The notes beneath the pieces were generated by a model. The model had not been told where the DNA came from and did not search any database. It worked only from the letters and a program-made list of their open reading frames with translations. From the NCBI RefSeq assembly GCF_900108175.1, contig NZ_FNVO01000001.1, forward strand, positions 647,499 to 711,498: 64,000 nt of DNA, given 5' to 3'. Positions 27,496-36,106 of the stretch are shown piece after piece; the stretch's first letter is position 1; every line of letters begins with the position of its first letter. Position numbers and translations under genes: made by a program. Origin of the DNA: Thermomonospora echinospora. Its GTDB lineage: Bacteria; Actinomycetota; Actinomycetes; Streptosporangiales; Streptosporangiaceae.

Positions 27496-27522
27496 GCCTT
27501 TAGTCCGGATCGCATCGGGTAG
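27496..27522 (+). promoter_or_regulatory. Possible stress-sigma (SigB-type) promoter of the catalase gene
   Basis: GCCTT (27496-27500), a 16-base spacer and GGGTAG (27517-27522) approximate the actinobacterial sigma-B pattern (GNNT, N14-16, GGGTA), about 55 bases before the catalase start. The match is not perfect. Confidence 0.4.
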
Positions 27523-27579
27523 GGGGAGCGTCCGGCCGGGAGCGGTCGGAGCGCTACACCCTACGGAAGGAACCGTGCC

Positions 27580-29241
27580 ATGACGGACGTTTCGAGCCAG
27601 GGATCGCAGCCTGGTGACGAGCGACCGATCCTGACCAACCGCCAGGGCCATCCCGTCTACGACAACCAGAACCAGCGGACCGTCGGGGCCCGTGGCCCGG
27701 CGACGCTGGAGAACTACCAGTTTCTGGAGAAGATCAGCCACTTCGACCGGGAGCGCATCCCCGAACGGGTGGTACACGCCCGCGGCGTCACCTCCTACGG
27801 CTTCTTCGAGGCGTACGGCACGTGGGGCGACGAGCCGATCGACCGGTACACGCGGGCCAAGCTGTTCCAGGAGGGCAAGCGCACCGACGTGGCGGTCCGC
27901 TTCTCCACCGTGATCGGCGGGCGGGACTCCGCCGAGACCGCCCGCGACCCGCGCGGGTTCGCCGTCAAGTTCTACACCGAGGACGGCAACTGGGATCTGG
28001 TCGGCAACAACCTGGCCGTCTTCTTCATCCGGGACGCCATCAAGTTCCCCGACGTGATCCACTCCCTCAAGCCCGACCCGGTGACGTTCCGGCAGGAGCC
28101 CAACCGGATCTTCGACTTCATGTCGCAGACCCCCGAGAGCATGCACATGCTGGTCAACCTGTTCAGCCCGCGCGGCATCCCCGCCGACTACCGGCACATG
28201 CAGGGCTTCGGGGTCAACACCTACAAGTGGGTCGACCCGGAGGGGCAGACCCACCTGGTCAAGTACCACTGGATGCCCAAGCAGGGCGTGCGGAGCATGA
28301 CCGAGGAGGACGCCGCCGCCATCCAGGCCCACGACCTCGGCCACGCCACCAGGGACCTGCACGAGGCCATCGACCGGGGCGACTACCCCGAGTGGGAGCT
28401 GCTCGTGCAGATGATGACCGACGAGGAGCACCCCGAGCTCGACTTCGACCCGCTGGACGACACCAAGGTCTGGCCGGAGAACGAGTTCCCCGCCAAGCCG
28501 GTCGGCCGCATGGTGCTCAACCGCAACGTCGCCAACAACTTCGCCGAGAACGAGCAGATCGCCTTCGGCACCGGCGTGCTGGTCGACGGGCTGGACTTCT
28601 CCGACGACAAGATGCTGGTGGGCCGGACTTTCTCCTACAGCGACACCCAGCGCTACCGGGTCGGCCCGAACTACCTTCAGCTACCGGTCAACAGCCCCAA
28701 GACCGAGGTGCGCACCAACCAGCGCGACGGCCAGATGACCTTCTTCGTCGACACCGGCGGGGAGGACCCGCACATCAACTACGAGCCCTCCCTGCGGGGC
28801 GGGCTCCGCGAGGCGCACTACCCGACGCACGACGAGCAGGGCCCGGTCATCAACGGGCGGGTGACGCGCAAGCGCATCCCGCGCACCAATGACTACGAGC
28901 AGGCCGGCCAGCGCTACCTGCTGATGGAGGAGTGGGAGCGCGACGACCTGGTCAAGAACTTCGTCAGCCTGCTGTCGCAGTGCGACCGGCCCATCCAGGA
29001 GCGCATGGTGTGGCACTTCCTGATGGCCGAGGACGAACTGGGCCTGCGGGTCGGTGAGGGGCTCGGCATCTCGCCCCAGGACGTCAAGAACCTGGAGCCG
29101 CTGGCGAGCCAGACCCTGAACGACGCCGAGCGCGAGCGCCTGGCCAACCTCGGCAAGAACGGCCGCCGGGACGTCAGCGGGCTCAAGATGACCCACTGCG
29201 TCCCCAACGAGCGCGCGCAGCAGCCGGCACCGGCCCGCTGA
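27580..29241 (+). CDS. Monofunctional heme catalase
   Basis: 553 residues, a clade-typical length. Essential features are present: the distal histidine in [33 protein letters not shown], the distal asparagine in [18 protein letters not shown], and the proximal heme-ligand tyrosine in [20 protein letters not shown]. It dismutates hydrogen peroxide in the cytoplasm. The ATG at 27580 follows ACGGAAGG. Its position beside the diiron/CDGSH/ligase group makes a shared oxidative-stress role plausible. A strong hairpin follows. Confidence 0.97.
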   Translation: MTDVSSQGSQPGDERPILTNRQGHPVYDNQNQRTVGARGPATLENYQFLEKISHFDRERIPERVVHARGVTSYGFFEAYGTWGDEPIDRYTRAKLFQEGKRTDVAVRFSTVIGGRDSAETARDPRGFAVKFYTEDGNWDLVGNNLAVFFIRDAIKFPDVIHSLKPDPVTFRQEPNRIFDFMSQTPESMHMLVNLFSPRGIPADYRHMQGFGVNTYKWVDPEGQTHLVKYHWMPKQGVRSMTEEDAAAIQAHDLGHATRDLHEAIDRGDYPEWELLVQMMTDEEHPELDFDPLDDTKVWPENEFPAKPVGRMVLNRNVANNFAENEQIAFGTGVLVDGLDFSDDKMLVGRTFSYSDTQRYRVGPNYLQLPVNSPKTEVRTNQRDGQMTFFVDTGGEDPHINYEPSLRGGLREAHYPTHDEQGPVINGRVTRKRIPRTNDYEQAGQRYLLMEEWERDDLVKNFVSLLSQCDRPIQERMVWHFLMAEDELGLRVGEGLGISPQDVKNLEPLASQTLNDAERERLANLGKNGRRDVSGLKMTHCVPNERAQQPAPAR

Positions 29242-29261
29242 CGGCCACTGACGGCCGCCGG

Positions 29262-29292
29262 GCGCCCAGGGCACCGCGCCGGCCCTGGGCGC
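29262..29292. terminator. 11-bp-stem bidirectional hairpin after catalase
   Basis: GCGCCCAGGGC (29262-29272) pairs perfectly with GCCCTGGGCGC (29282-29292) around a 9-base loop, between the catalase and the convergent SRPBCC gene. Confidence 0.88.
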
Positions 29293-29305
29293 TCCGCGCG
29301 CCGGG

Positions 29306-29761
29306 TCAGCCCTCGGCGGGGTGGGCGGCGAGCACCGCCTGGAGCCTGTCGAGTTGCTCGTCGTAGATCCGCTGCAGGCCCCTCGGCGCGAACGTGCGCT
29401 CGAAGAACCCGCCGATGCCGCCCGCGCCGTTCCAGGTGGTCTCCACCCGGACCTGCGCGCCGTCGCCGGACGGGGTGACCGTCCAGGTGGTGACCATGCT
29501 GGAGTTGGCGTCGTCCTCCACCAGGGTGCCCTCGCGCGGCGCGCTCACCGACATCAGGCAGTCGCGCACCCGCTTGCTGGTGGCGGCGAGCTTCCAGTGC
29601 ACCACCGTGCCCGCGCCCTGGCCGCCCTTGCGCACCTCATACTCGCTGAAGTGCTCGGTGAGCATCCGGGGACGCGTGTCCCGGTAGTCGGCAAGCGCCG
29701 CCATGACCTGTTCCGCGGAGGCGGCGAACGTCCTGCTCGTGGCAGCGGTGACCTGTCCCAT
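29306..29761 (-). CDS. SRPBCC-family protein
   Basis: 151 residues of helix-grip fold: TSRTFAASAEQVMAALADY at the start, VVHWKLAAT, TTWTVTPSGDGAQVRVETTW and a C-terminal amphipathic helix. It belongs to the polyketide cyclase/coenzyme Q-binding-like SRPBCC family and probably binds a hydrophobic small molecule. I use the ATG at 29761. A GTG at 29779 would add six residues. It is a monocistronic gene between catalase and a membrane protein gene. No function is assigned. Confidence 0.8.
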   Translation of the reverse strand: MGQVTAATSRTFAASAEQVMAALADYRDTRPRMLTEHFSEYEVRKGGQGAGTVVHWKLAATSKRVRDCLMSVSAPREGTLVEDDANSSMVTTWTVTPSGDGAQVRVETTWNGAGGIGGFFERTFAPRGLQRIYDEQLDRLQAVLAAHPAEG

Positions 29762-29830
29762 GCCTCCATCTTCTCGCACCCGGCCGGCCCCCGCGGCTCC
29801 GGCGGCCCTTCTCGCGCGTCCGGTACGGCG

Positions 29831-30766
29831 CTACCTGCGCGGCGACCCCAGCGAGACGACCGGGCCGGCCGTCGCCAGCGGCGCGGCGGGGACCGGCGAG
29901 CGCGGCCTCTCGTGGCGGGGGAACACGAACAGCGCCCCGATGGCCAGGCACACGCCGATCAGCCGCAGGTGGCCCGACAGTGGGTCCGAGGGCCATCCGA
30001 CCCCGTACAGCCACGAGCCGACGACGAGCAGATAGGTCTTGGCGACGATCGTGCACACGACCATCGGGATCGCCATCCGGCAGCGCTGCAGCGCGATCGT
30101 CCCCTGGCACAGTCCCAGGCCCGCGGCCACCAGGGTCAGGTACAGGTACGGCTCGGCCAGCAGCGACAGGCCGTGGGCACGGGTGCCGTTGGCGATGGAC
30201 AGCCCCTTGACGGCCACCTCGCCGGTGCCGAGGAGCAGACCGCAGATCAACCCGTAGGCGATGCCCGCCAGCGGGCGCGCGTGCCGCCCCGTCGCGTGCC
30301 GGCCGACCAGGGGGAACAGCAGGAGGGGAACGGCCAGAGAGAGGGCCGCCACGGGCACCACGGTCGGGGTGGGCGGCAGCCCCTCGATCGGGTCGTCGCC
30401 CGTCGGCACGGAGAGCGCGATGCACATGGTCGCCACCGCGAACAGCCCCAGCCCCGCCCACTCACGCGGGACCAGCCGCTCGCCGAAGTACCCCAGGCAG
30501 ATCACCAGCAGGAACAGCAGCGTGGAGCAGAACAGCGGCTGTGCCGGCCCCAGCGACAGTTCCGCGAACGCGACGATCTGCAGTTCCAGGCCCACGGTGA
30601 ACACCAGCAGCCCGGTGACCCACAGCCGGTCCGACAGCACCTGCCGGATCAAGTGCACAGGCCGGCGGCCGTGCAGCGGCTCCATCCGCCCCGCCGCCAC
30701 CTTGAAGAACGCCGCGCCGAGGTAGTACAGGCACACCGCAGCGAGGGCCGCGACCACGCAGTTCAT
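29831..30766 (-). CDS. DMT-superfamily-like integral membrane protein
   Basis: 311 residues with about nine to ten hydrophobic helices, arranged as two repeats as in drug/metabolite transporters (LLVFTVGLELQIVAFAELSLGPAQPL, LGLCQGTIALQRC). The C-terminal tail is polar. DMT proteins usually export small metabolites. Some relatives carry magnesium. The ATG start is at 30766. It has no linked operon partner, and the substrate cannot be named. Confidence 0.8.
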   Translation of the reverse strand: MNCVVAALAAVCLYYLGAAFFKVAAGRMEPLHGRRPVHLIRQVLSDRLWVTGLLVFTVGLELQIVAFAELSLGPAQPLFCSTLLFLLVICLGYFGERLVPREWAGLGLFAVATMCIALSVPTGDDPIEGLPPTPTVVPVAALSLAVPLLLFPLVGRHATGRHARPLAGIAYGLICGLLLGTGEVAVKGLSIANGTRAHGLSLLAEPYLYLTLVAAGLGLCQGTIALQRCRMAIPMVVCTIVAKTYLLVVGSWLYGVGWPSDPLSGHLRLIGVCLAIGALFVFPRHERPRSPVPAAPLATAGPVVSLGSPRR

Positions 30767-31490
30767 CGCACCACCGGGGACGCCGTTGTGATCTGACTCA
30801 CAAGTCAGTCGCCATATTTGCCGTGCCGCACAGTGGCGTCAAGGGGCCTCGGCGGGTACGCCCGCGGGCCTGTGGCAGGGCGCGCTGGGCCGGCCCGGCG
30901 CGCCCTGGGGCGAGCCCGTTCCCGGAACGCCCGACCGGTCTCGGGGCGCCGCAGCCCCGCATTATCACTCGCCGAACCGTTCAGGCAAGGGCGGACATGT
31001 GGCAGCGCGGGATCAGAACTTCGGCGGAGTTGCTCGAAAGTGGACTCCTGGTGTCGGTGGCTGTCAATGAACTCGATCGCCATTGGACTTTCGAGATCGC
31101 GGCGGACATATACGTACGGTGACGATCTTTCTCCTGGTCCATGCGCTGACGTGAAGTGGTCCGGTCCACCGTCGGTGACGGACAACCGGGGGAGGGGTAA
31201 TGGTCATCAGCGCGCCGTAAAAACTGAAAAACCGGCGGCCCGCCGAGGCCGGCGGGCCGCCGGCAGGAGGTGACCTGCGGCCCGGCGGCGCGGTGCGCGG
31301 CGGGCCGGCCGCCGGTGTTAAGAGTTTTGTGCCCGCCGCCCGGCGGGCGTCTTGCGGTTCGGCGGCCCGCAGACGATTCTCTGCATCGGCGGGGGCCGGC
31401 GGAGACGAATTTCACTTTGGATTCACCCTGGCCCCGCTCCGGCACTTACAGGAAGATGATGTCGGCGGTCGACGGTTTCCTGGAGTTGTG
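30767..31490. other. Long structured leader/intergenic region before the HTH gene
   Basis: No gene is supported in these 724 bases. The region is less GC-rich at 30990-31230 and holds a promoter-like TTGGAC-N18-CATATA at 31083-31112 on the plus strand. A 14-bp-stem hairpin (31232-31263) and a second hairpin (GCCCGCC-GCCC-GGCGGGC near 31331-31348) follow. A long structured 5' leader or a small RNA is possible. Confidence 0.5.
31232..31263 (-). terminator. Intrinsic terminator on the minus strand: 14-bp stem, tetraloop, T-run
   Basis: CCGGCGGCCCGCCG (31232-31245) pairs perfectly with 31250-31263 around a 4-base loop. Read on the minus strand the stem is followed by TTTTTCAGTTTTTA, a textbook U-tract. 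No minus-strand gene ends close by. Confidence 0.85.
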
Positions 31491-32426
31491 ATGACGCAGC
31501 AGACCGAAGGGCCGGGGGAAATTCTTGACGATGTCCTGCGCACCGGTCCTTTCGACCGGGCACTTCATCTGGCGATCCAGGCCAGGGGGCTGAGCCTGGA
31601 ACGCATCCACGCACGGCTGCGGCATCGAGGGGTGCACGTCAGCGTGGCCAGCCTCAGCTACTGGCAGCGCGGGCGCTGCCGGCCCGAGCGCAGCCAGTCC
31701 CTGCGGGCGGTGGAGGCGCTGGAGGAGATCCTCGGGCTGCCGCCCAACGCGCTCATCGCGCTGCTCGGTCCGCGCCGGCCGCGCGGCCGCTGGCTGGGCC
31801 ACGTGCCCGGCGCCCTCACCTACGGTGACCTCTGCCCGGTCTATCCGGGCCTGCGCGACCTGCTCGGCGAGATGCGCAACCCGGTCGACGGCCAGTTGGA
31901 GACGCTCAGCCACCACGAGGTCTACACCGTGGGCCCCGACCACCGGGAGCGGTCGGCCCGATCGCGCATCGTGTTCCGGGCCCGCCGCGACGGGGTGGAC
32001 CGGCATGTGGCGATCCACCACTGCGAGGGCGGACCGCCGCCCGACGGGTTCAGCAGCGAGATGTGCCGGGTGGGGCGGGTACGGGTCGGGGCGGCCGACG
32101 GGCTGACCGCCGTGGAACTGCTGTTCGACCATCCACTGGCGGCCGGCGAGACCTACGTGGTGGAGTACGAGTTCAGCTGTGGCGGCGGGCAGCCGGAGGC
32201 GCGCCGGTACGTGCGCGGCTTCCGGTTCCCCACCCGTGAGTACCTGCTCCAGGTGAGGTTCGCCGCGGAGGCGACGCCCCGGCGCTGCTTCCGGATCTGG
32301 CAGCCCAACATCGGCGCCGTCTGCACCGACCGGCAGGAGCTGCGGCTGAACAAATGGGACTCGGTCCACCTCCTCGAACATGGAGTGCAGCCCGGGCTGT
32401 ACGGCATCCGCTGGGAGTGGGCCTAA
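31491..32426 (+). CDS. XRE-like helix-turn-helix protein with C-terminal sensor-like domain
   Basis: 311 residues. The N-terminal third contains a helical HTH (LHLAIQARGLSLERIHARLRHRGVHVSVASLSYWQRG...RAVEALEEILGLPPNALIALLG). The rest is beta-rich (VAIHHCEGGPPPDGF, VVEYEFSCGGG, YLLQVRFAAEATPRRCFRIW) and resembles no domain I can name. It is probably a DNA-binding regulator with an actinobacteria-specific ligand domain. The ATG at 31491 is preceded by TGGAG. Its stop codon overlaps the stop of the convergent PLP-enzyme gene. Confidence 0.75.
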   Translation: MTQQTEGPGEILDDVLRTGPFDRALHLAIQARGLSLERIHARLRHRGVHVSVASLSYWQRGRCRPERSQSLRAVEALEEILGLPPNALIALLGPRRPRGRWLGHVPGALTYGDLCPVYPGLRDLLGEMRNPVDGQLETLSHHEVYTVGPDHRERSARSRIVFRARRDGVDRHVAIHHCEGGPPPDGFSSEMCRVGRVRVGAADGLTAVELLFDHPLAAGETYVVEYEFSCGGGQPEARRYVRGFRFPTREYLLQVRFAAEATPRRCFRIWQPNIGAVCTDRQELRLNKWDSVHLLEHGVQPGLYGIRWEWA

Positions 32427-33430
32427 CGGCGGCCCTCCCGGTCCCCGGGCCCGGCGTCCGGCAGCCAGCGGCGCAGCTGGTCGCCGGTGAGGTTGGCGCC
32501 GCAGGCGACCGTGCCGACGGCCAGGCCGGCGAAGGCCGCCGGGTCGGCCAGCACCGCCGCCAGGCCGGCCGCCCCGGCGGGCTCGGTGACCAGGCCGAGC
32601 GTGCCGTGCAGCAGCCGCATCGCCGCCACGATCGCCTCGTCGGGCACCACGACGACCTCGTCCACGGCGCGCCGCATGACCGCCAGGGCGTAGGGGACCG
32701 GCACCCGCACCGCGATGCCGTCGGCGATCGTGTCCACCCCGGGCGTCCGGACGACGCCGTGCGCGCGCCAGGAACGGGCCATGGCGGGCGCGCCCTCGGC
32801 GGCGACGGCGATCACGCGTGTGCCGGGCCAGGCGTGCCTGAGCCAGGTCCCGACGCCGCCCGCCAGCGCCCCGTTCCCGAGCGGGACGAGCACCGCGTCC
32901 AGCGGGTCGCCGACCTGCCGGGTGAGCTCCCAGGCGATGGTGCCCGCGCCCTCGGCGACATACGGGTCGTCCCCGTCCACCACCAGCCGCCCACCGCCGT
33001 CGCGCGCGTACGCCACGGCCTCCGCCTTGGCCGCGTCGAAGTCGTCCCCGGCCAGGCGGACCCGGGCGCCCAGCCGCTGCATCGCCTCGATCTTCACCGG
33101 GCTGGCGGTACGCGCGGCAAAGACGGTCAGCTCCCGGCCGCGGCGCCGGGCCGCGTACGCCAGGCCCTGCCCGAAGTTGCCCACCGAAGCGGTCACCAGC
33201 GGCTCGTCGTCCGCCTCGGCCAGGTGCGCCACGAACCAGTCGGCGCCCCGCCCCTTGAACGAGCGGATCGGGGTGCGGGTCTCGTCCTTGACGACGGCGC
33301 GCCGCACCCCCAGGGCCTTGGCCGTCTCGTCGGCGTCGGCGACGGGGGTGCCGGTGAACACCGGGTCGATGGCGCGGGCGGCCCGCTCGATGCCGCCGAC
33401 GTCGGGGAAGGGCCGGAGAGATGCGTCCAT
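32423..33430 (-). CDS. PLP-dependent threonine dehydratase/diaminopropionate ammonia-lyase-like enzyme
   Basis: 335 residues of fold-type II PLP enzyme. The cofactor lysine is in TPIRSFKGRGADWF, the asparagine loop is SVGNFGQGLAY, and the glycine-rich phosphate site is PLGNGALAGGVG. It probably eliminates ammonia from a hydroxy- or amino-acid such as threonine or serine. Length fits catabolic dehydratases without an ACT domain. The ATG is at 33430. It is divergent from an Lrp/AsnC gene, which points to amino-acid-responsive control. Confidence 0.88.
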   Translation of the reverse strand: MDASLRPFPDVGGIERAARAIDPVFTGTPVADADETAKALGVRRAVVKDETRTPIRSFKGRGADWFVAHLAEADDEPLVTASVGNFGQGLAYAARRRGRELTVFAARTASPVKIEAMQRLGARVRLAGDDFDAAKAEAVAYARDGGGRLVVDGDDPYVAEGAGTIAWELTRQVGDPLDAVLVPLGNGALAGGVGTWLRHAWPGTRVIAVAAEGAPAMARSWRAHGVVRTPGVDTIADGIAVRVPVPYALAVMRRAVDEVVVVPDEAIVAAMRLLHGTLGLVTEPAGAAGLAAVLADPAAFAGLAVGTVACGANLTGDQLRRWLPDAGPGDREGRR

Positions 33431-33443
33431 GTCCCCGAGCCTA

Positions 33444-33501
33444 GTGATCACCTGTGCGCGGAAAGTGCGCATACTATGCTGATCACGCAAGCAACGTGCG
33501 T
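33444..33501. promoter_or_regulatory. Candidate Lrp control region
   Basis: GTGATCAC (33444-33451) and TGATCAC (33480-33486) flank two GTGCGC direct repeats (33454 and 33465), and a third GTGCG copy is at 33496. The repeated sites sit between the divergent PLP-enzyme and Lrp genes, as expected for a multimeric Lrp-type regulator. Confidence 0.5.
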
Positions 33502-33540
33502 ATCGGGCCCCCAAGGCGGTGAACCATCGATCTGGACGAG

Positions 33541-33996
33541 GTGGACCGGCGGATCCTGGCACTGGTGCAGCGGGACGCCCGGCTCACCGCGGCGCAGATC
33601 GGCGAGCGGGTGGGCCTGTCGGCCTCGGCGGCGCACCGCCGGCTGCAGCGGCTGTGGCAGGGCCGGGTGGTGGAGGCCCAGGTCGCGGTGGTCAACCCCA
33701 GGGCGGTCGGCCGCCCGCTGGTGATGATCGTGGGCCTGGAGATCGAGCGGGAGCGCCCGGAGGACCTGCACGAGCTCAAACGCTGGCTGGCCGCCGAACC
33801 GGCGGTGCAGCAGGCCTGGTACGTCACCGGCGACGCCGACTTCACCCTGGTGATCACCGCGCGGGACACCGAGGACTACGACGGGTTCATGCAGCGCCTG
33901 GTCGCCGAGAACCGCAACGTCCGCAAGTTCAAGACCAGCGTGGTGCTGTCCACCCTCAAGCGCGGCCTGGCCGTTCCCGTGGACGGCGGGGACTGA
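33541..33996 (+). CDS. Lrp/AsnC-family transcriptional regulator
   Basis: 151 residues with an N-terminal HTH (DARLTAAQIGERVGLSASAAHRRLQRLW) and a RAM/AsnC effector domain (WYVTGDADFTLVITARDTEDYDGFM). It binds DNA as a multimer and senses an amino acid. The GTG at 33541 begins VDRRILALV. The natural start could be a few codons upstream, but only non-standard codons are available before an in-frame stop at 33520. It is divergent from the PLP enzyme gene and most likely controls it. Confidence 0.93.
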   Translation: MDRRILALVQRDARLTAAQIGERVGLSASAAHRRLQRLWQGRVVEAQVAVVNPRAVGRPLVMIVGLEIERERPEDLHELKRWLAAEPAVQQAWYVTGDADFTLVITARDTEDYDGFMQRLVAENRNVRKFKTSVVLSTLKRGLAVPVDGGD

Positions 33997-34045
33997 CGGC
34001 CACCGGCCGGTCGCGGCGGCGCCGGGAACGAGCCGCGGGGCGGGG

Positions 34046-34876
34046 TCAGCGCAGCGGGGCCACAGGGCCGTCCGGCCGCTCGTGGCGGGCGGCGACGACC
34101 GACTCGGCGAGCGCGGCCACGTCCTCCTCCGGCAGCCGCCGGTATCCGTCGGCGGTGACCGCCGCAATGATCGGGAAGACCCGGCGGGCCAGGTCGGGTC
34201 CGGCGGTGGCCGAGTCGTCCTCGGCGGCGTCGTAGAGGGCCTGCACGCACACCGCCGCGGCCTCGTCCTCGGTCAGGTCCGGCCGGTACAGCTTCTTGAG
34301 CGAGCCGCGGGCGAAGGGCGAGCCCGACCCCTCGGCGTGGAAGTCCGTGGACTCCTGCGGCATCCCGGTGACGTCGTAGCTGTAGATGCGGCCGGTCCCG
34401 GCGTCCAGGTCGTAGCCGGCGAACAGCGGCACGACCGCCAGGCCCTGCATGGCGTAGGCCAGGTTGGCCTGGACGATGGCGCCCAGCCGCCGCGCCTTGG
34501 CCGGCAGCGACAGCTTCGCCGCCTGCATCTTCTCGTAGTGCTCCAGCTCCACCTGCAGCAGCCGGACCATCTCCAGGGCCAGCCCCACCGTGCCGGCCAG
34601 CGCCACCGCCGAGTGCTCGTCGGCCGGGTACACCTTCTCCAGATCCCGCTGGGCGATCACGTTGCCGGAGGTGGCGCGGCGGTCGCCGGCCACCATCACC
34701 CCGCCGGGGTAGCGCAGCGCCAGGATGGTCGTGCCGTGCGGGATGTCCGGCCCCTCGCCGACCCGGTTGACCGGCAGCAGCCCCGGAGCCGACCGGCGGA
34801 TCAGGTCCGTGAACGAGGCCGTGCCCACGGCGAAGAACTCCGGCGGTAGTCCCCGTCCCTCGGCCGAACCGGTCAT
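34046..34876 (-). CDS. prcB: 20S proteasome beta subunit
   Basis: 276 residues. A 48-residue propeptide ends in HG, followed by the catalytic Thr49 in [13 protein letters not shown]. Asp65 (GDRRATSGN) and Lys81 ([10 protein letters not shown]) match the Asp17 and Lys33 of the active site, so the subunit should self-process and be active. AGREATER-type alternatives can be excluded by the [15 protein letters not shown] segment near the C terminus. The ATG at 34876 follows AGAGGAGG. No prcA, pup, dop, arc or pafA gene is adjacent, unlike the usual proteasome locus. Confidence 0.95.
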   Translation of the reverse strand: MTGSAEGRGLPPEFFAVGTASFTDLIRRSAPGLLPVNRVGEGPDIPHGTTILALRYPGGVMVAGDRRATSGNVIAQRDLEKVYPADEHSAVALAGTVGLALEMVRLLQVELEHYEKMQAAKLSLPAKARRLGAIVQANLAYAMQGLAVVPLFAGYDLDAGTGRIYSYDVTGMPQESTDFHAEGSGSPFARGSLKKLYRPDLTEDEAAAVCVQALYDAAEDDSATAGPDLARRVFPIIAAVTADGYRRLPEEDVAALAESVVAARHERPDGPVAPLR

Positions 34877-35086
34877 CGCCGCCTCCTCTTGATGCCCGCG
34901 CGCTCCCGGTGCCCGCGCGTCGTCCATGATCCTCGCACGGCCGCGCGGTCGGCCGCACCACCCGCCGCACCGCCATCGGCGCGGGGTGAACGCGATCACC
35001 GGACAGGGCGCCGCGACCGGGGCGAAGATCGATATCGCCCCGACCCGGCCTAAGCTGACCCGCGACCCATGTGAGGAGACCTCCCG

Positions 35087-35917
35087 ATGCCGCTCGTCCC
35101 CGCCTCCGGCGATCCCGTCCTGCAGATCAAGGACGTCGATCTGGTCCGTGACCGGCGGCTGCTCCTGGAACAGGTCTCGCTGCGGGTGCAGCCCGGCGAG
35201 CACTGGGCGCTGCTGGGCCCCAACGGGGCGGGCAAGAGCACCCTGCTGAGCATCCTGGGGGCCTACCGGCATCCCACGCGCGGCACCGCGGAGATCCTCG
35301 GCCAGTTGCTCGGCCGTGTCGACGTCCACCGGTTGCGCGGGCTGATCGGGCAGGTCAACCCCCACCACCCGGTGCAGTCGCAGTCCCGCACGGTCCACCA
35401 GGTGGTGCTGACCGGCGCCACCGGGACCACCGAGCCGGTGCCCCGCTGGACGCCGACCCCGGCGGAACTGGACCGGGCCGCGGAGCTGATGGCGCTCATG
35501 GGCCTGGAACGGCTGCGGGACGCCCGCTGGGCGAACCTGTCGCACGGCGAACGCGGCCGCACGCTGATCGCCCGCGCCCTGATGCCCAGCCCCCGGCTGC
35601 TCCTGCTGGACGAGCCCGCCACCGGCCTGGACGTGGCCGCCCGCGAACGGCTGCTGGAGAGCATCGACGGGCTGCGCGAGCGCCATCCCGACATGGCCAG
35701 CATCCTGGTCACCCACCATCTGGAGGAGCTGCCCGCCAGCACGGGACACGCGATGCTGCTGCGCGCCGGCCGGGTCCTGGCCTCGGGGGCCGTCGACGAC
35801 GTCCTGACCACCGAGAACGTCAGCGCCTGCTTCGACCACCCCATCGCCATCCACCGGCGCGCCGGACGGTGGACCGCCACGGCGGGCCGGGTGCCTCAGC
35901 GGCCCGCCGAGGGCTGA
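35087..35917 (+). CDS. ABC transporter ATP-binding protein
   Basis: 276 residues with Walker [12 protein letters not shown], the Q-loop region around GLIGQVNPH, the signature [15 protein letters not shown], Walker [14 protein letters not shown] and the switch histidine in LVTHHLEEL. The closest named type is the YlmA/ModF-like stand-alone ATPase with ABC_ATPase-type iron- or molybdate-related relatives. No permease gene is adjacent, so its partner is elsewhere. The ATG at 35087 follows GAGGAG. It is divergent from prcB across 210 bases. Confidence 0.92.
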   Translation: MPLVPASGDPVLQIKDVDLVRDRRLLLEQVSLRVQPGEHWALLGPNGAGKSTLLSILGAYRHPTRGTAEILGQLLGRVDVHRLRGLIGQVNPHHPVQSQSRTVHQVVLTGATGTTEPVPRWTPTPAELDRAAELMALMGLERLRDARWANLSHGERGRTLIARALMPSPRLLLLDEPATGLDVAARERLLESIDGLRERHPDMASILVTHHLEELPASTGHAMLLRAGRVLASGAVDDVLTTENVSACFDHPIAIHRRAGRWTATAGRVPQRPAEG

Positions 35918-36106
35918 CGGGCCGGACGCACCGGCGGGGGACCACGGCGGATCTGTGTGCCGTTTGTGGCAGGTGAGACCCGATGCCATCAGTTGAGGGC
36001 AATTCACTTAATTTTTCGTACTTGATCGGTAACGGGTTGTTCATCACGATTTGGCGTGGATCCAGGGAGGGTCAACCGGACCCCTCCCTCCCCCGCAGGA
36101 GGCACA

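Noticed and set aside
30823-31122. A possible 99-residue protein upstream of the HTH gene
   Set aside because: No ribosome-binding site, basic low-complexity start and no family resemblance. The region is better explained as a leader.
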